Source: an uncultured Oscillospiraceae bacterium (GTDB lineage Bacteria > Bacillota > Clostridia > Oscillospirales > Acutalibacteraceae). Taken from it: a stretch of 62,625 nucleotides of DNA. The position numbers and the translations under genes are program-made. The stretch spans positions 1 to 62,625 of the forward strand of contig UQDP01000014.1 of assembly GCA_900539845.1 (NCBI GenBank), written 5' to 3'. The notes under the pieces were generated by a model. It saw nothing but the letters and a program-made list of their open reading frames with translations. It was not told the origin of the DNA and ran no database searches. Every line of letters starts with the position of its first letter. Within the stretch, counting starts at the first letter, position 1. Positions 7,212 to 16,023 of the stretch are shown in pieces.

Positions 7212-8711
7212 TTATATGTTCCAAATGATATCGATCTTATCACTTGTTGCGTAGATCTTTTTAATTACTGCATTTGCAAGTTCCCGTTTTCTTTCAAACG
7301 GCAGTGCATCAAATTTATCAAAATCACAGATTATCTTTTCATTTGCCGAGTATCCGTTTTCGCTTAGGTGCTGGATTTCCGCCCGGATTTGCAATTTTTC
7401 GCTGTGCAGGCGTTCCACGCTTTCGTTTATGTAAGCCATAACCGTTTCGCTTGCGCCTGCAACATTTTTAACCGTTTCATCTATCTCGTTTTCTATCGCG
7501 GCAAGCCTTGCCTTCAGTCTTTCGATTTTAGAGCCGTTGGAATTGGTGCCTTTGATTTCAAATTCCCTGTAATCGGTAAGTTTTTCTTTTATCTTTCGGA
7601 GTATAAAAGCTTCAAATTCATCGGCGTGTATAGTACCGCACCCACAGCACAGATTATCATTCATCTTGTGAGAACAGAGAAAATAACTGCAATCTTTCTT
7701 GACATAATTTTTTCTCACAAGGGCATAGCCGCAGTTTCCGCATTTGATAAGCCCTGCGAGCCATGTGTTTTTCGCTTTCGGGTTACGCTTGATCTGCTGC
7801 TGGTCAAGGGCTCTTTCCCTGCATCGCATCCACAGATCGGAATCAATAAATCCCTCGTGCGGAGCGATAACCAGCACCGCGTTTGAAAGGTCCGTCTGCT
7901 TTCTCGTTTTCTTTTCGCCTGTATAGAGATAGCAGCCGTTGGTGCCGATAAATTCCTCAGGAGGATTGATGATCTTTACGCCTTTTGATTTCATAAAGTT
8001 GTAAAAATCCAAGTCCGCTTTTACATAAACGGGATTTTTGATAAAGTCCTGCACCCTTGCTCTTGTCACCGTTCGGTTGCGTCTGCATTCCGGAGGCATG
8101 GCACGCACTGCCTTTGCGATATCTTCGCTGGAATAATTCACATCGGCGTACATCTCAAACACTTTTTTGACGAGTTTCACCTCTTCCGGCACCTGCTCAT
8201 ACATAGAAGTTTTTACACCGTCTATATTTAAATCCACTTTTTTAAATCCCACGGGAACGGGTCCGCCCATATAAAATCCTTTCTGACTGCGGGAGATGTA
8301 ATTGTCTTTTACTCTCTGCTGCGTCGTTTCTCGTTCAAGCTGGGCAAATGTGATGCAGATATTCAGCATTGCTCTGCCCATCGGCGTACTCGTGTCAAAC
8401 TTTTCCGTTGCCGATGAAAATTCCACACCGAGTTTGCCGAAAATATCCATCATGTTTGAGAAGTCGAGAATGCTTCTGCTAATCCTGTCCAGCTTGTATA
8501 CGATGACTTTTGTTATTCCTTTTCGCCCTGATTTAATGTCCTGCATCATTCTCTGAAACTCAGGGCGGTTTGTATTTTTTCCGCTGAAGCCTTTATCCTT
8601 GTATACTAAAAACGCCTCACCTCTTGCCTCGTAGGTACACATTTCAATCTGCGATTCGATGGAAATGCTGTCCTCTTTTTCTACGGATTGCCGAGCATAA
8701 ATTGCGATCAT
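7212..8711 (-). CDS. large serine recombinase (integrase of element 2)
   Basis: A 499-residue protein: resolvase domain with catalytic Ser9 in IYARQSVEKEDS, active-site region YKLDRISRSILD and ERETTQQRVKDN, then a recombinase domain, a zinc ribbon (CGNCGYAL ... CSHKMNDNLCC, about 315-355) and a C-terminal coiled coil. It differs clearly from the integrase at 5235. Its 3' end lies 50 bases from the attL arm, fitting the integrase-beside-att rule. The family contains phage, transposon and sporulation-excision recombinases (SpoIVCA type); sequence alone does not separate these roles. Confidence 0.92.
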   Translation of the reverse strand: MIAIYARQSVEKEDSISIESQIEMCTYEARGEAFLVYKDKGFSGKNTNRPEFQRMMQDIKSGRKGITKVIVYKLDRISRSILDFSNMMDIFGKLGVEFSSATEKFDTSTPMGRAMLNICITFAQLERETTQQRVKDNYISRSQKGFYMGGPVPVGFKKVDLNIDGVKTSMYEQVPEEVKLVKKVFEMYADVNYSSEDIAKAVRAMPPECRRNRTVTRARVQDFIKNPVYVKADLDFYNFMKSKGVKIINPPEEFIGTNGCYLYTGEKKTRKQTDLSNAVLVIAPHEGFIDSDLWMRCRERALDQQQIKRNPKAKNTWLAGLIKCGNCGYALVRKNYVKKDCSYFLCSHKMNDNLCCGCGTIHADEFEAFILRKIKEKLTDYREFEIKGTNSNGSKIERLKARLAAIENEIDETVKNVAGASETVMAYINESVERLHSEKLQIRAEIQHLSENGYSANEKIICDFDKFDALPFERKRELANAVIKKIYATSDKIDIIWNI

Positions 8712-8780
8712 AAGAATCTTTCCTTTCCTATGACCGATAACTCAACATCACTATATACGAAGCCTTTTGCGAAGTCCAGA

Positions 8781-8954
8781 CTAATTTTCATTCTTACCAA
8801 ACGCCTTTGCAAGAATATTTTTTACAGTCATTCGGTTTAACTCCAACTCGTCTTTGGTGAGGCTCGGGGCATATTCGTTCACTGTGGCTTTGCCTTTGCC
8901 GAAATTCATCTCGTAACTTCTGATCCGTTTTTCATTTATTACCGGCTTATCCAC
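8781..8954 (-). CDS. 57-residue conserved companion of the recombinase (possible directionality factor)
   Basis: A small charged protein with the core RIRSYEMNFGKGKATVNEYA and a C-terminal helix ending FGKNEN. GTG at 8954 is chosen because AGGGAG lies eight bases before it; an in-frame GTG at 8972 has no spaced ribosome site. It is leftward and directly upstream of the recombinase. Small ORFs of this type accompany serine recombinases in clostridial elements. A role in controlling excision is possible but is only an inference from position. Confidence 0.6.
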   Translation of the reverse strand: MDKPVINEKRIRSYEMNFGKGKATVNEYAPSLTKDELELNRMTVKNILAKAFGKNEN

Positions 8955-9022
8955 AGCGCACACTCCCTTCACTCAAATTTATATTGCAAGGACAAGGCGC
9001 ATTATTCAGCTTTGTAGTTTTG

Positions 9023-9039
9023 CGTGGCATAATGCCACG
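9023..9039. repeat. 17-bp perfect palindrome
   Basis: CGTGGCAT, a single A, ATGCCACG. It lies between the 57-residue gene and the RHH-like gene in a 200-base non-coding stretch. Either an operator or a small transcript hairpin. Confidence 0.45.
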
Positions 9040-9178
9040 GCCTTATGAAATTTCTGTATCACCCCTCTCTTTCAGTCCGCTTTTACAGCAAGGACTATTT
9101 TAATTTTGTTTGTATTAAGCATATAATCATCCTTTCCGCTCTGCCGTTATCCGGCAGGGCATTTGTTTATGGTTGTAA

Positions 9179-9574
9179 TTAATCTTCACCGTTCTGGTAA
9201 CGGATAATGTCTTCAAGGTTGATCCAGCCGTTAAGTTCTTTTACTTCTCTGATTACTCGGTGTTTCATTCGTTGCACTTTTTGATCGTCAAGTTCAAACG
9301 CTCCGGCAAGAACATTCATTGTTGCCGCCATCTCAACGGCTAACTTGAAGATAATTCTTGATAATCTGTACTCGCTCAGGTCGATCTTTGCGCCTACTAC
9401 GGATTCAAAAGCAGGTGTCAGCAGATCTGTGTTGACCTGTTTGTACAGGTAACAGTCGTAAAGTTTTATCGCCTGTATCACGAATTGATTTCTGCTTCTT
9501 GCGTCCGCAAGATTCATATCGCCGTCGCAAAGATCGATGATTTCCTGAGGAAGATAAAAAGATACCCTTTTCAT
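9179..9574 (-). CDS. ribbon-helix-helix-like protein of the element backbone
   Basis: A 131-residue protein. The N-terminus (MKRVSFYLPQEIIDLCD, then NQFVIQAIKLYDCYL) fits a short beta strand and two helices as in MetJ/Arc (ribbon-helix-helix) regulators or mobilisation accessory proteins. The rest (about 50-131) is helical and unrecognised. It is leftward, in line with the recombinase. No relaxase is present in this element, so it is more likely a regulator than a relaxosome part. The ribosome site is weak. Confidence 0.6.
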   Translation of the reverse strand: MKRVSFYLPQEIIDLCDGDMNLADARSRNQFVIQAIKLYDCYLYKQVNTDLLTPAFESVVGAKIDLSEYRLSRIIFKLAVEMAATMNVLAGAFELDDQKVQRMKHRVIREVKELNGWINLEDIIRYQNGED

Positions 9575-9604
9575 TTCATCTTTTTCCGTAACATACCATC
9601 TCCT

Positions 9605-9934
9605 TTATGATGACATAATTTTTGATGTAACATTTGTTTGTTCAAAACCGCATGGTTGTGCAGTTTTTTGATTCGTTGGCATCAAAACGATTGTTCTTTT
9701 TCGCTCAAAAACGAGCCCCAAAACTGCCTTTTGATGCCAAACCCGAAACCCCAACGAACGGCGTTGCCGTGCGATGTTTTCGGCTTGGCGAATGAGATTT
9801 GACGCCAAGCCTTTATCCTGCTTGTCCATCGACCGCCGCTTTTTACCTGTTTTCGTCTCCTTTTTCTGCCCTGAACTTCGGCTTGTTTTATTGCTTTCGG
9901 GTACTTTTTTCCGTATTTTCTTCAACTCTACCAA
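9605..9934 (-). CDS. doubtful small basic ORF
   Basis: An open frame of 109 codons, very rich in Lys/Arg/Gln (SSGQKKETKTGKKRRSMDK), with no recognisable domain. The underlying DNA contains a 12-bp inverted repeat (9676-9687 and 9729-9740) and other repeated motifs, which suggests a non-coding functional stretch. A shorter start at MDKQDKG is also possible. Listed because it fills the space between two likely genes, but it may not be a gene. Confidence 0.25.
   Translation of the reverse strand: MVELKKIRKKVPESNKTSRSSGQKKETKTGKKRRSMDKQDKGLASNLIRQAENIARQRRSLGFRVWHQKAVLGLVFERKRTIVLMPTNQKTAQPCGFEQTNVTSKIMSS
9676..9740. repeat. 12-bp inverted repeat, possible transfer or replication site
   Basis: TTGGCATCAAAA (9676-9687) and TTTTGATGCCAA (9729-9740) are perfect reverse complements 41 bases apart. 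They lie between the RHH-like gene and the HTH gene of the element backbone. Such structures occur at nick or initiator sites, but no relaxase is seen here. Confidence 0.4.
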
Positions 9935-10036
9935 ACAGGGCGGACAGTGCCGCCAGGAACGGCAGGAACACCTTGTTCACACCGCCGTGCTTAAGGCGTC
10001 ACTGCCGTTACTCGCAAAATTTTAACATTTCAGTTG

Positions 10037-10348
10037 TTAGCGTCTGAATCTGTTGCCGGCGCCGGTCTGAATTTTGTTCAGCGTATAAATGTTTGATAAC
10101 TGCTGCTGTTCTTTTGAAAAGTCAAACCGGCTTGTCTTTTCTATCAATCCTTTATCAATCAAACCGTTTAACGCCTTATCTACGGTACTGACGGAAATAT
10201 TGCATTGCCTTGCAATCGTTCTTCTGCTCGGAAAACATCTGTGGCTTTTGTCCGAGCATTTCACAAGGTAACTGTAGACGACAAATTCACTTGCCGTTAA
10301 GCCTTCGTCAAAGATTTGATTCGGCAGAGTAAAATAATTACCGTACAT
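10037..10348 (-). CDS. winged helix-turn-helix protein (HTH_36 type)
   Basis: A 103-residue protein resembling the N-terminal domain of clostridial plasmid/element replication-control proteins: YFTLPNQIFDEGLTASEFVV, then RRTIARQCNISVSTVDKALN as the helix-turn-helix and LIDKGLIEKTSRF as the wing. AAAGGAGGT precedes the ATG. It is divergent from the sigma-like gene, and the 150 bases between them hold a good promoter and three inverted repeats. Probably a regulator of the element; target unknown. Confidence 0.75.
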   Translation of the reverse strand: MYGNYFTLPNQIFDEGLTASEFVVYSYLVKCSDKSHRCFPSRRTIARQCNISVSTVDKALNGLIDKGLIEKTSRFDFSKEQQQLSNIYTLNKIQTGAGNRFRR

Positions 10349-10372
10349 TTTTTGGACCTCCTTTCTTTGCTA

Positions 10373-10475
10373 TTGACACAGAATACCTTTTGTGATATTC
10401 TGTAAGTGTAATATGTACTATCGCTATTACTATTACATATTATAGGCGAGTTGAAAACAAAAAACGGTAGTACCG
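10373..10475 (+). promoter_or_regulatory. promoter with three inverted repeats driving the sigma-like operon
   Basis: TTGACA (10373-10378), 17-base spacer, TATTCT (10396-10401). An inverted repeat CAGAATA/TATTCTG (10379-10385/10396-10402) covers the spacer and -10. A second, AATATGT/ACATATT (10410-10416/10435-10441), lies at the start of the transcript. A third, CGGTA-G-TACCG, is at 10465-10475. The first two are probably operators for the divergent HTH protein. Confidence 0.6.
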
Positions 10476-10502
10476 AAACAAAAAATTTTTAGGAGGTAAA
10501 AA

Positions 10503-10979
10503 ATACTGCTGATAGACAGAATTGCTGCAAAAGAAGAAACATTCGCGAAGAACGGACAATGGGAAGAACTAATCGCCTACTGGGACGCAAGAGACCGTGA
10601 AAGGAACCGGGCATATTATCGACATAAGGATTCCATAGATATCACAGTAATGGACAAGGTATTTCCGGATGACGAGGAACTGTTTGACCTGGAAAAGGTG
10701 AATGAACTATGCAAAGATAATCTTTGTGATACAGACAGTCTGGACTTTGACAATATGAACATTCATGAGATCGTAAGCGATTCTAAACTTTCAGTGGCTT
10801 TAAGTAAATTAACAGAAAAGCAAAAATTCGTCTTGTATATGTATGGTGTGGAATGGTACAAGACAAGTGAGATCGCAAAGATCATGAACATATCACCGCG
10901 GGGTGTGAGAAACCATTTGGAATCTGCCAAGAGGAGCATTATGAAAACGCTTGAGATAGATCAATCCAATGTTACTTAG
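10503..10979 (+). CDS. sigma-70 region 4-like protein with apparent non-AUG start
   Basis: The C-terminal half (SKLTEKQKFVLYMYGVEWYK, then TSEIAKIMNISPRGVRNHLE) is a sigma-70 region 4 helix-turn-helix. The first ATG is at 10650, but a conserved-looking frame (LLIDRIAAKEETFAKNGQWE) stays open back to 10500, and AGGAGG at 10491-10496 has no spaced ATG, GTG or TTG. ATA at 10503 or CTG at 10506 is the likely start, giving about 158 residues. It lies in a two-gene operon with the zinc-finger protein at 10992. It may direct transcription of the element or act as a sigma-like DNA-binding regulator. Confidence 0.7.
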   Translation: MLLIDRIAAKEETFAKNGQWEELIAYWDARDRERNRAYYRHKDSIDITVMDKVFPDDEELFDLEKVNELCKDNLCDTDSLDFDNMNIHEIVSDSKLSVALSKLTEKQKFVLYMYGVEWYKTSEIAKIMNISPRGVRNHLESAKRSIMKTLEIDQSNVT

Positions 10980-10991
10980 GAGGGAACTTAA

Positions 10992-11771
10992 ATGAAATAT
11001 GCGAGATATTCAGAATATGCGATCAAAGAAAACAAGCAAGGAAAAAGAGTCGTTATTCCAACACGAACTGCGCAACTTGAAACCTATGATCCGACAGAAA
11101 ACGCAGAAGAAATTTTAACCGCCCTGCTGAACACAGGACGGTCAATGAAAGAGACTGCCATAGAAAAGACAGAAGAACTGATATTGGATTTTGTAAACCG
11201 ATACGGACTTCTCGGAGCAATCACTGAATTACCGCTGAATAAAGATTTCTATAACCACGAATTAGTTTTTATTGATAACAATCTGTTTACGGCAAGCGGA
11301 GTAATGGCAACGGAAGATTTTGAAGATCTGTTTTTTGAAAAGAGAAAACCAAAGATCACGAAATCATTCAAACTGGACGATTACATTGCATCAAGAAATT
11401 ACAGTGAACCAATTACTTGGATCGCAGAGTATATTCATGAACTGTACGAAATCTTGTTGCTTTCGGTAAAATACAAGACGGAGCCAGATGCAGTTTCTTA
11501 TTTGCTCAATGACAGATTAAAAACAAATATCCGTTACAGATTGACTGTAACGGACAGAATACAAATGCAGTATGAATTTTATTCTCTGATGGGGATTCTG
11601 AATTTTACAATGGCGAATTTATTGTCGGCAGAAGGCTCTCCGCTGAAGATATGCAAGCACTGCCAAAAGGCATTTATCTCACAAAACAAACGAGCGGAAT
11701 TTTGCTCCGAGCGCTGCCGTAACCAATTTAATGTTTATAAATCAAGGGCTAAGGCTAAGACGAACAAATGA
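10992..11771 (+). CDS. element-encoded protein with C-terminal CxxC/CxxxC zinc finger
   Basis: A 259-residue protein, mostly helical, with a zinc finger at about 222-245 (CKHCQKAFISQN, then FCSERCRNQF) followed by a basic tail. Proteins of this shape are commonly paired with small sigma-like genes in clostridial elements; their function is not known to me. It begins 12 bases after the sigma-like gene, behind AGGAGGG. The finger plus basic tail suggests nucleic-acid binding, which is an inference. Confidence 0.65.
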   Translation: MKYARYSEYAIKENKQGKRVVIPTRTAQLETYDPTENAEEILTALLNTGRSMKETAIEKTEELILDFVNRYGLLGAITELPLNKDFYNHELVFIDNNLFTASGVMATEDFEDLFFEKRKPKITKSFKLDDYIASRNYSEPITWIAEYIHELYEILLLSVKYKTEPDAVSYLLNDRLKTNIRYRLTVTDRIQMQYEFYSLMGILNFTMANLLSAEGSPLKICKHCQKAFISQNKRAEFCSERCRNQFNVYKSRAKAKTNK

Positions 11772-11805
11772 TTAAATTAGTATTTATTCATTATGGTTAT
11801 GTATG

Positions 11806-13140
11806 TTAAAAGGTTTTGAGACTGAAATTAATATCAATAAACGATAAATCAACTGTATTATTATAAGCAAAGCGTTTTGTAACTTCAACTTGATTTGATA
11901 TACTGTTTATTTTTTCACTTAAAACATCCTCAAAAGCATATAGATAATATGAATGCTCTATTAAGCGAATGAAAAACACATTACTATACTGAGTATCTCC
12001 AGCAAACATAAATAACGCTTGATCCCCATATTTAGAACAATAATTCAAAACATAATCGTTAAATTCTTCAAGAAATATTTCACCGTTAGAAAAATCTGTT
12101 GACATTAAACCGGATTCGGCTTGTATTGAATAATCAGTCAAAGAATCCGAGTAAGCAAATTTTGAATCAGAAAAATTGCAAATTAAAATATAGGAACTAT
12201 TATTATCCGTATCATCCATATATAAATCTGAGCATTTCATATATAGATTATATGTATTGTCACCACAGTCCTCTACATAAGTAGCGTTCACATCAGCTGA
12301 TATAATCCAATTTTTTACATCAACACTTGCTAAATCTCGTATTCTTGTTTTTGAAGGTTCAAACATTTTATACAATTCATCTTCAGAATATTCTTTATAA
12401 AATGAAAAGTTATTATCTTTATGATAATTTATTTCAGATTTTATAAAATCTGAAACCGTATTTACATCATTCAAGTATGATAACGCTTCCTCTTGAGAAT
12501 TGGCAGTGACAGAATAAGACACAACATTAACATTATAATAGTCTTTAGATGATTCTTTACGAGTTGCCATTTCCTGAATTTCACTATCACTTATTTTTTC
12601 AATTATTTTTGCATAATAGTTTGCAGCAGAAACATCAATCTCTAACCGTTCCATGCAATCCTCTTTAGTATATGGATATTCGCCTTGATTTGATTTTACA
12701 TTTTTATTAATATAATCTATTTGTGTTTGGGAAGTTATTGACAAACCCTCTTCAACAAATAAATTCCTTAAAGCAATTACTTCTCTAATATACTCTTCTG
12801 TTCTTTCATGTATACTCTCTTCCGTAACATCATCATAAAAGCCGTAATCTTTATACATATTGTACTCATCATAAATCCCCTTGAAATAACAATTATATAG
12901 ACCCTCTGAAACATCATATCCATCAACCGTCATCACTATATCTTTATATTTATAGTAATATCCTATTCCTCCGGATACAGTTCCCAGAATTATTATAAAT
13001 ATTAAAATGAAAACAAACAAAATCTTTTTGTTTGAAGGCTTTGGATAATTCCATTTCTTAATACCTTGCAATTCCGTACCACATGACGGGCAGAATTTTT
13101 GATCATTATTTATTTCGCTTCCGCAATTTTTACAATACAT
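11806..13140 (-). CDS. zinc-ribbon membrane-anchored protein, 444 residues
   Basis: The N-terminus is a cytoplasmic zinc ribbon (MYCKNCGSEI ... FCPSCGTEL, residues 1-25). A single membrane helix at about 40-60 (ILFVFILIFIIILGTV) and a 380-residue extracellular part follow. The extracellular start (VDGYDVSEGLYNCYF) resembles the N-terminal region of SurA/PrsA-like peptidyl-prolyl isomerases, but no catalytic parvulin domain is evident. It is the last gene of the leftward zinc-ribbon array. AAAGGAAT precedes the ATG. Its N-terminal DNA is duplicated as a decayed copy at 15895-16010. Confidence 0.75.
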   Translation of the reverse strand: MYCKNCGSEINNDQKFCPSCGTELQGIKKWNYPKPSNKKILFVFILIFIIILGTVSGGIGYYYKYKDIVMTVDGYDVSEGLYNCYFKGIYDEYNMYKDYGFYDDVTEESIHERTEEYIREVIALRNLFVEEGLSITSQTQIDYINKNVKSNQGEYPYTKEDCMERLEIDVSAANYYAKIIEKISDSEIQEMATRKESSKDYYNVNVVSYSVTANSQEEALSYLNDVNTVSDFIKSEINYHKDNNFSFYKEYSEDELYKMFEPSKTRIRDLASVDVKNWIISADVNATYVEDCGDNTYNLYMKCSDLYMDDTDNNSSYILICNFSDSKFAYSDSLTDYSIQAESGLMSTDFSNGEIFLEEFNDYVLNYCSKYGDQALFMFAGDTQYSNVFFIRLIEHSYYLYAFEDVLSEKINSISNQVEVTKRFAYNNTVDLSFIDINFSLKTF

Positions 13141-13161
13141 AATTCTATTCCTTTTAGTAAA

Positions 13162-15882
13162 CTACCGTTCTGTTACTTCTTTTAATTTACTTAAATCACT
13201 GGCATAAAATTCGTCCAAATATTGATATTGATCGGAAAATGCATCTCTTTCCTCTAAAGACATTCCCTTGTTTTTATAAATAGTCTGTTGACTTAAATGT
13301 TCTGAATCAATAGTCAGTTTATAAAGCGAGACATAACATATATCTCCAGGAGGAGGGCAATAATGAAGATAAAGCCCGTCGCTATCATCCGGAATATATA
13401 AGCCTGAATGACCTGCATGAGCTTCACCAAGCAAAATCAATCCATCTCTGTATGTGTAAAATTCATAAGTGTAGTCGGCTTCGCAAGTACCTGTTTCCAA
13501 TATCAATTCTTTTATGCCGTCATTGTTCATATCGTAAACAGTATATGTAGGATCAAACATTGCATTAACCGAATCATAACCTGACTCCTGCTTAACTTTT
13601 TCAACTGCCTTTTCTATTTGTTCTAAATAAGCATCGTAGATTGAATTATTTGCTGCAAAATTATTGCTTTCATCCTTATTAATACCTTTTTGCAAGTAAA
13701 AAGCATTACCGGCTGGGCCATAAGAAGCCGGCTTAAAATCGACTTCGTAGAAAAAGCATTCATTATTTTGTATTATTTCTTCCAAATGCAAGCCTGTGTC
13801 CCAAACTATATCTTCCTTCAAAGAGACATAGTTCAATTCGTGAACATAGGTAGAAGCTGTATAATCAGATTTGAAATACAAAGTTAACTCATTATTCTTC
13901 AATTCATATTTAATTGTATCACTTGATAGTATCCAGTTGGATTTCGGTTCATATGGGGAACCCCAATATTCAATAACTGTGTTATCATCTTTAAATTCGT
14001 AAACACATGGTGTTTGAATATTATTAAACCAATAATAATTTAAAAGGTCAGCCCGCAAATGATTAGAGGCACTTTCATCATTTTCAGCGTTATCGTTTCT
14101 TCTGACGGCCTCTTCAACAGCTAATTTTGCATTCAGCATTCTGTATTTATCTGTTGTAGTGTGTTTGCTGTCAGTGTTGTCATTTACCCAAATATTTTCA
14201 TCGTAGCTACCACAGACTATATCCTTTATCTCTGCGCCTGTAAAGACGCTGTTTACAGACCATACCATACCGCAGACAGCCGTTACCATAGGAGCGGCCA
14301 TAGATGTGCCGCTCTTATTTTCATAGCCTCCGTTTATCCACGAACCAAGTCCGTCAAGAATACTTCCGGGAACGGTGCTGTAAATATTTGTACCCGGAGC
14401 ACAGATATCCACCTGCGATCCTCCGTTTGAAGATACAGCCTGCTGATAAGTTCCGTCGTCAAGTTTTTCCGCATTACCTACAATAATTATCCTGTTAAGG
14501 ATATCCTCTTTTGTTATCTTGGAGTCCTTGGGAAGCAAAATATTATCCTCTGTTACAGAACAAAATAAGCAGTTATTTTTTGCATCTATAGCTAATACTT
14601 GTTTCGGGTCACAGTTTTCATTTTCATTATTCGGGTCATTTTTTCCCGAAGTGCCGTTGCCTGAACTTTGAACAACTACGAAATCATAGTTTTCTTCCAA
14701 CAGCCTTGCAATAAAATATGATGCAAGCGAACCTTCACGGTCGAGTGCAGTTTGATCAAATTCTGTATATCCATTCGGTAAGCCACCGGATTTTCCCAAC
14801 GAATAATTAACTGCCTTGCAACCCGACTCCACAGCATATCTTAGGCTGCACAAAACCCTTGCATCTGTATTCCAGCCTAAGCCATTATTTGATTGCTCCT
14901 CGGTCGGTTCCCAGTCTATGCAGTAAAGATTACTTTTCCATGACAACCCTGCCATACCTTTTTCATTGTTAGCAACGGCTCCGATAATACCTGCAACATG
15001 CGTGCCATGATCATCTTTTTCATTGATGCTTTCCAGCCATTCGGACGGAAAATTTATCTTCTCATCCAAATCTTCATGTCCGGTATCAAATCCCGTATCG
15101 CAAATCCCGATATTGATTTCGCTGAATCTATCGTTATAATCCCATGCTCCATAAGCGTCTATCGCTTCCAAATACCAATCTCCGCCGTCAGCATCTTTAT
15201 AAGGATCATTGATTGAAATATCCGGATAAACATAGCTTACCGTATCGTAAAATGCCTTATCAACCTCAGAATTCTGTTCCAATTCAGCGCAGATAGTCTT
15301 TAATGTGCTCAGATCTGTTGACGGGATCTCGACATCTATTTCGTTGATACTGTATGCATTACCAACAATTCTTCCGTTAATAGAATCAACGATTTCGTTT
15401 TTTCTTTGTTCTGTAACACCATCTTTTAGAAAAATCATTACGATATTATTTACATATTCCGTACCGGTCTCGGCATCTGTGCTTATTGCATTTACATTTA
15501 ATTTATATGGTGTACCGCTGTCATAGGTAATCGTTACTTCTTCACTGTATATTTTTTCGTCTTCGGTAATTGCATTTACGGTTACAGTATTTTTGCCCAG
15601 CAACAAATGCGTTTTAAAAGAGAAGTTGTTATTTGTAATCTGAGCTTCCCCGCTATCCGCTACATCTGCATCTTTATTATGCCGAACTGAATAGCTGACC
15701 GAAACAACATTACTGTTAGGGGAAAAGTTTCCAGTAACAATCTGATCTTTTTCAGTTACCGTTTCACTTTCAATATTTATAGTTAAATCAATGCCGCCGC
15801 CATCCGAACACCCTGTAAAACCTGCTGCAATTACTGCAAGGACGACCAATATCGATATCAATCTGTTACAATACTTTTTCAT
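13162..15882 (-). CDS. S8 subtilisin-like lipoprotein protease with C-terminal extension
   Basis: 906 residues from ATG 15882, preferred over the ATG ten codons upstream because AGGATGG precedes it and the upstream codons belong to a decayed zinc-ribbon copy. A lipoprotein signal ends in AAGFTGCS. Propeptide-like strands follow, then the peptidase S8 triad: Asp in ICDTGFDTGHED, His in DDHGTHVAGI, Ser in SGTSMAAPMV. The C-terminal third includes a Ca-binding-like DMNNDGIKELIL. The protein should be tethered outside the membrane and cleave surface or extracellular proteins. It is the only array member without its own zinc ribbon. Confidence 0.88.
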   Translation of the reverse strand: MKKYCNRLISILVVLAVIAAGFTGCSDGGGIDLTINIESETVTEKDQIVTGNFSPNSNVVSVSYSVRHNKDADVADSGEAQITNNNFSFKTHLLLGKNTVTVNAITEDEKIYSEEVTITYDSGTPYKLNVNAISTDAETGTEYVNNIVMIFLKDGVTEQRKNEIVDSINGRIVGNAYSINEIDVEIPSTDLSTLKTICAELEQNSEVDKAFYDTVSYVYPDISINDPYKDADGGDWYLEAIDAYGAWDYNDRFSEINIGICDTGFDTGHEDLDEKINFPSEWLESINEKDDHGTHVAGIIGAVANNEKGMAGLSWKSNLYCIDWEPTEEQSNNGLGWNTDARVLCSLRYAVESGCKAVNYSLGKSGGLPNGYTEFDQTALDREGSLASYFIARLLEENYDFVVVQSSGNGTSGKNDPNNENENCDPKQVLAIDAKNNCLFCSVTEDNILLPKDSKITKEDILNRIIIVGNAEKLDDGTYQQAVSSNGGSQVDICAPGTNIYSTVPGSILDGLGSWINGGYENKSGTSMAAPMVTAVCGMVWSVNSVFTGAEIKDIVCGSYDENIWVNDNTDSKHTTTDKYRMLNAKLAVEEAVRRNDNAENDESASNHLRADLLNYYWFNNIQTPCVYEFKDDNTVIEYWGSPYEPKSNWILSSDTIKYELKNNELTLYFKSDYTASTYVHELNYVSLKEDIVWDTGLHLEEIIQNNECFFYEVDFKPASYGPAGNAFYLQKGINKDESNNFAANNSIYDAYLEQIEKAVEKVKQESGYDSVNAMFDPTYTVYDMNNDGIKELILETGTCEADYTYEFYTYRDGLILLGEAHAGHSGLYIPDDSDGLYLHYCPPPGDICYVSLYKLTIDSEHLSQQTIYKNKGMSLEERDAFSDQYQYLDEFYASDLSKLKEVTER

Positions 15883-15894
15883 GATTTCCATCCT

Positions 15895-16010
15895 AATTTG
15901 AAAGCTTTTCATAATTTCATTTCTTAATACTTTGCAAATCCGTACAACAAAATGAGCAGAATTTTAGGCCATTATTTATTTCGCTTCCACAATTTTGCAG
16001 TATATGTTCA
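15895..16010 (-). pseudogene. decayed zinc-ribbon N-terminus upstream of the S8 protease
   Basis: Reading leftward, with one base missing from an A-run, the sequence gives YCKNCGSEINNGLKFC, then a Cys-bearing stretch, LQSIKK, a stop, and a remnant NYEKLSN. Block by block this matches the start of the 444-residue gene (GSEINN, LQGIKK, NYPKPSN), and the DNA matches at roughly four bases in five. It is a relic of a duplication or recombination between neighbouring zinc-ribbon genes. Confidence 0.75.
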
Positions 16011-16023
16011 TTCCTGGTCTCCA

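Noticed and set aside
7141..7228. New C-terminal tail of the truncated cotJC frame as a functional domain
   Set aside because: The 29 residues after RFG come from element DNA that includes the att arm; they do not resemble CotJC or any domain.
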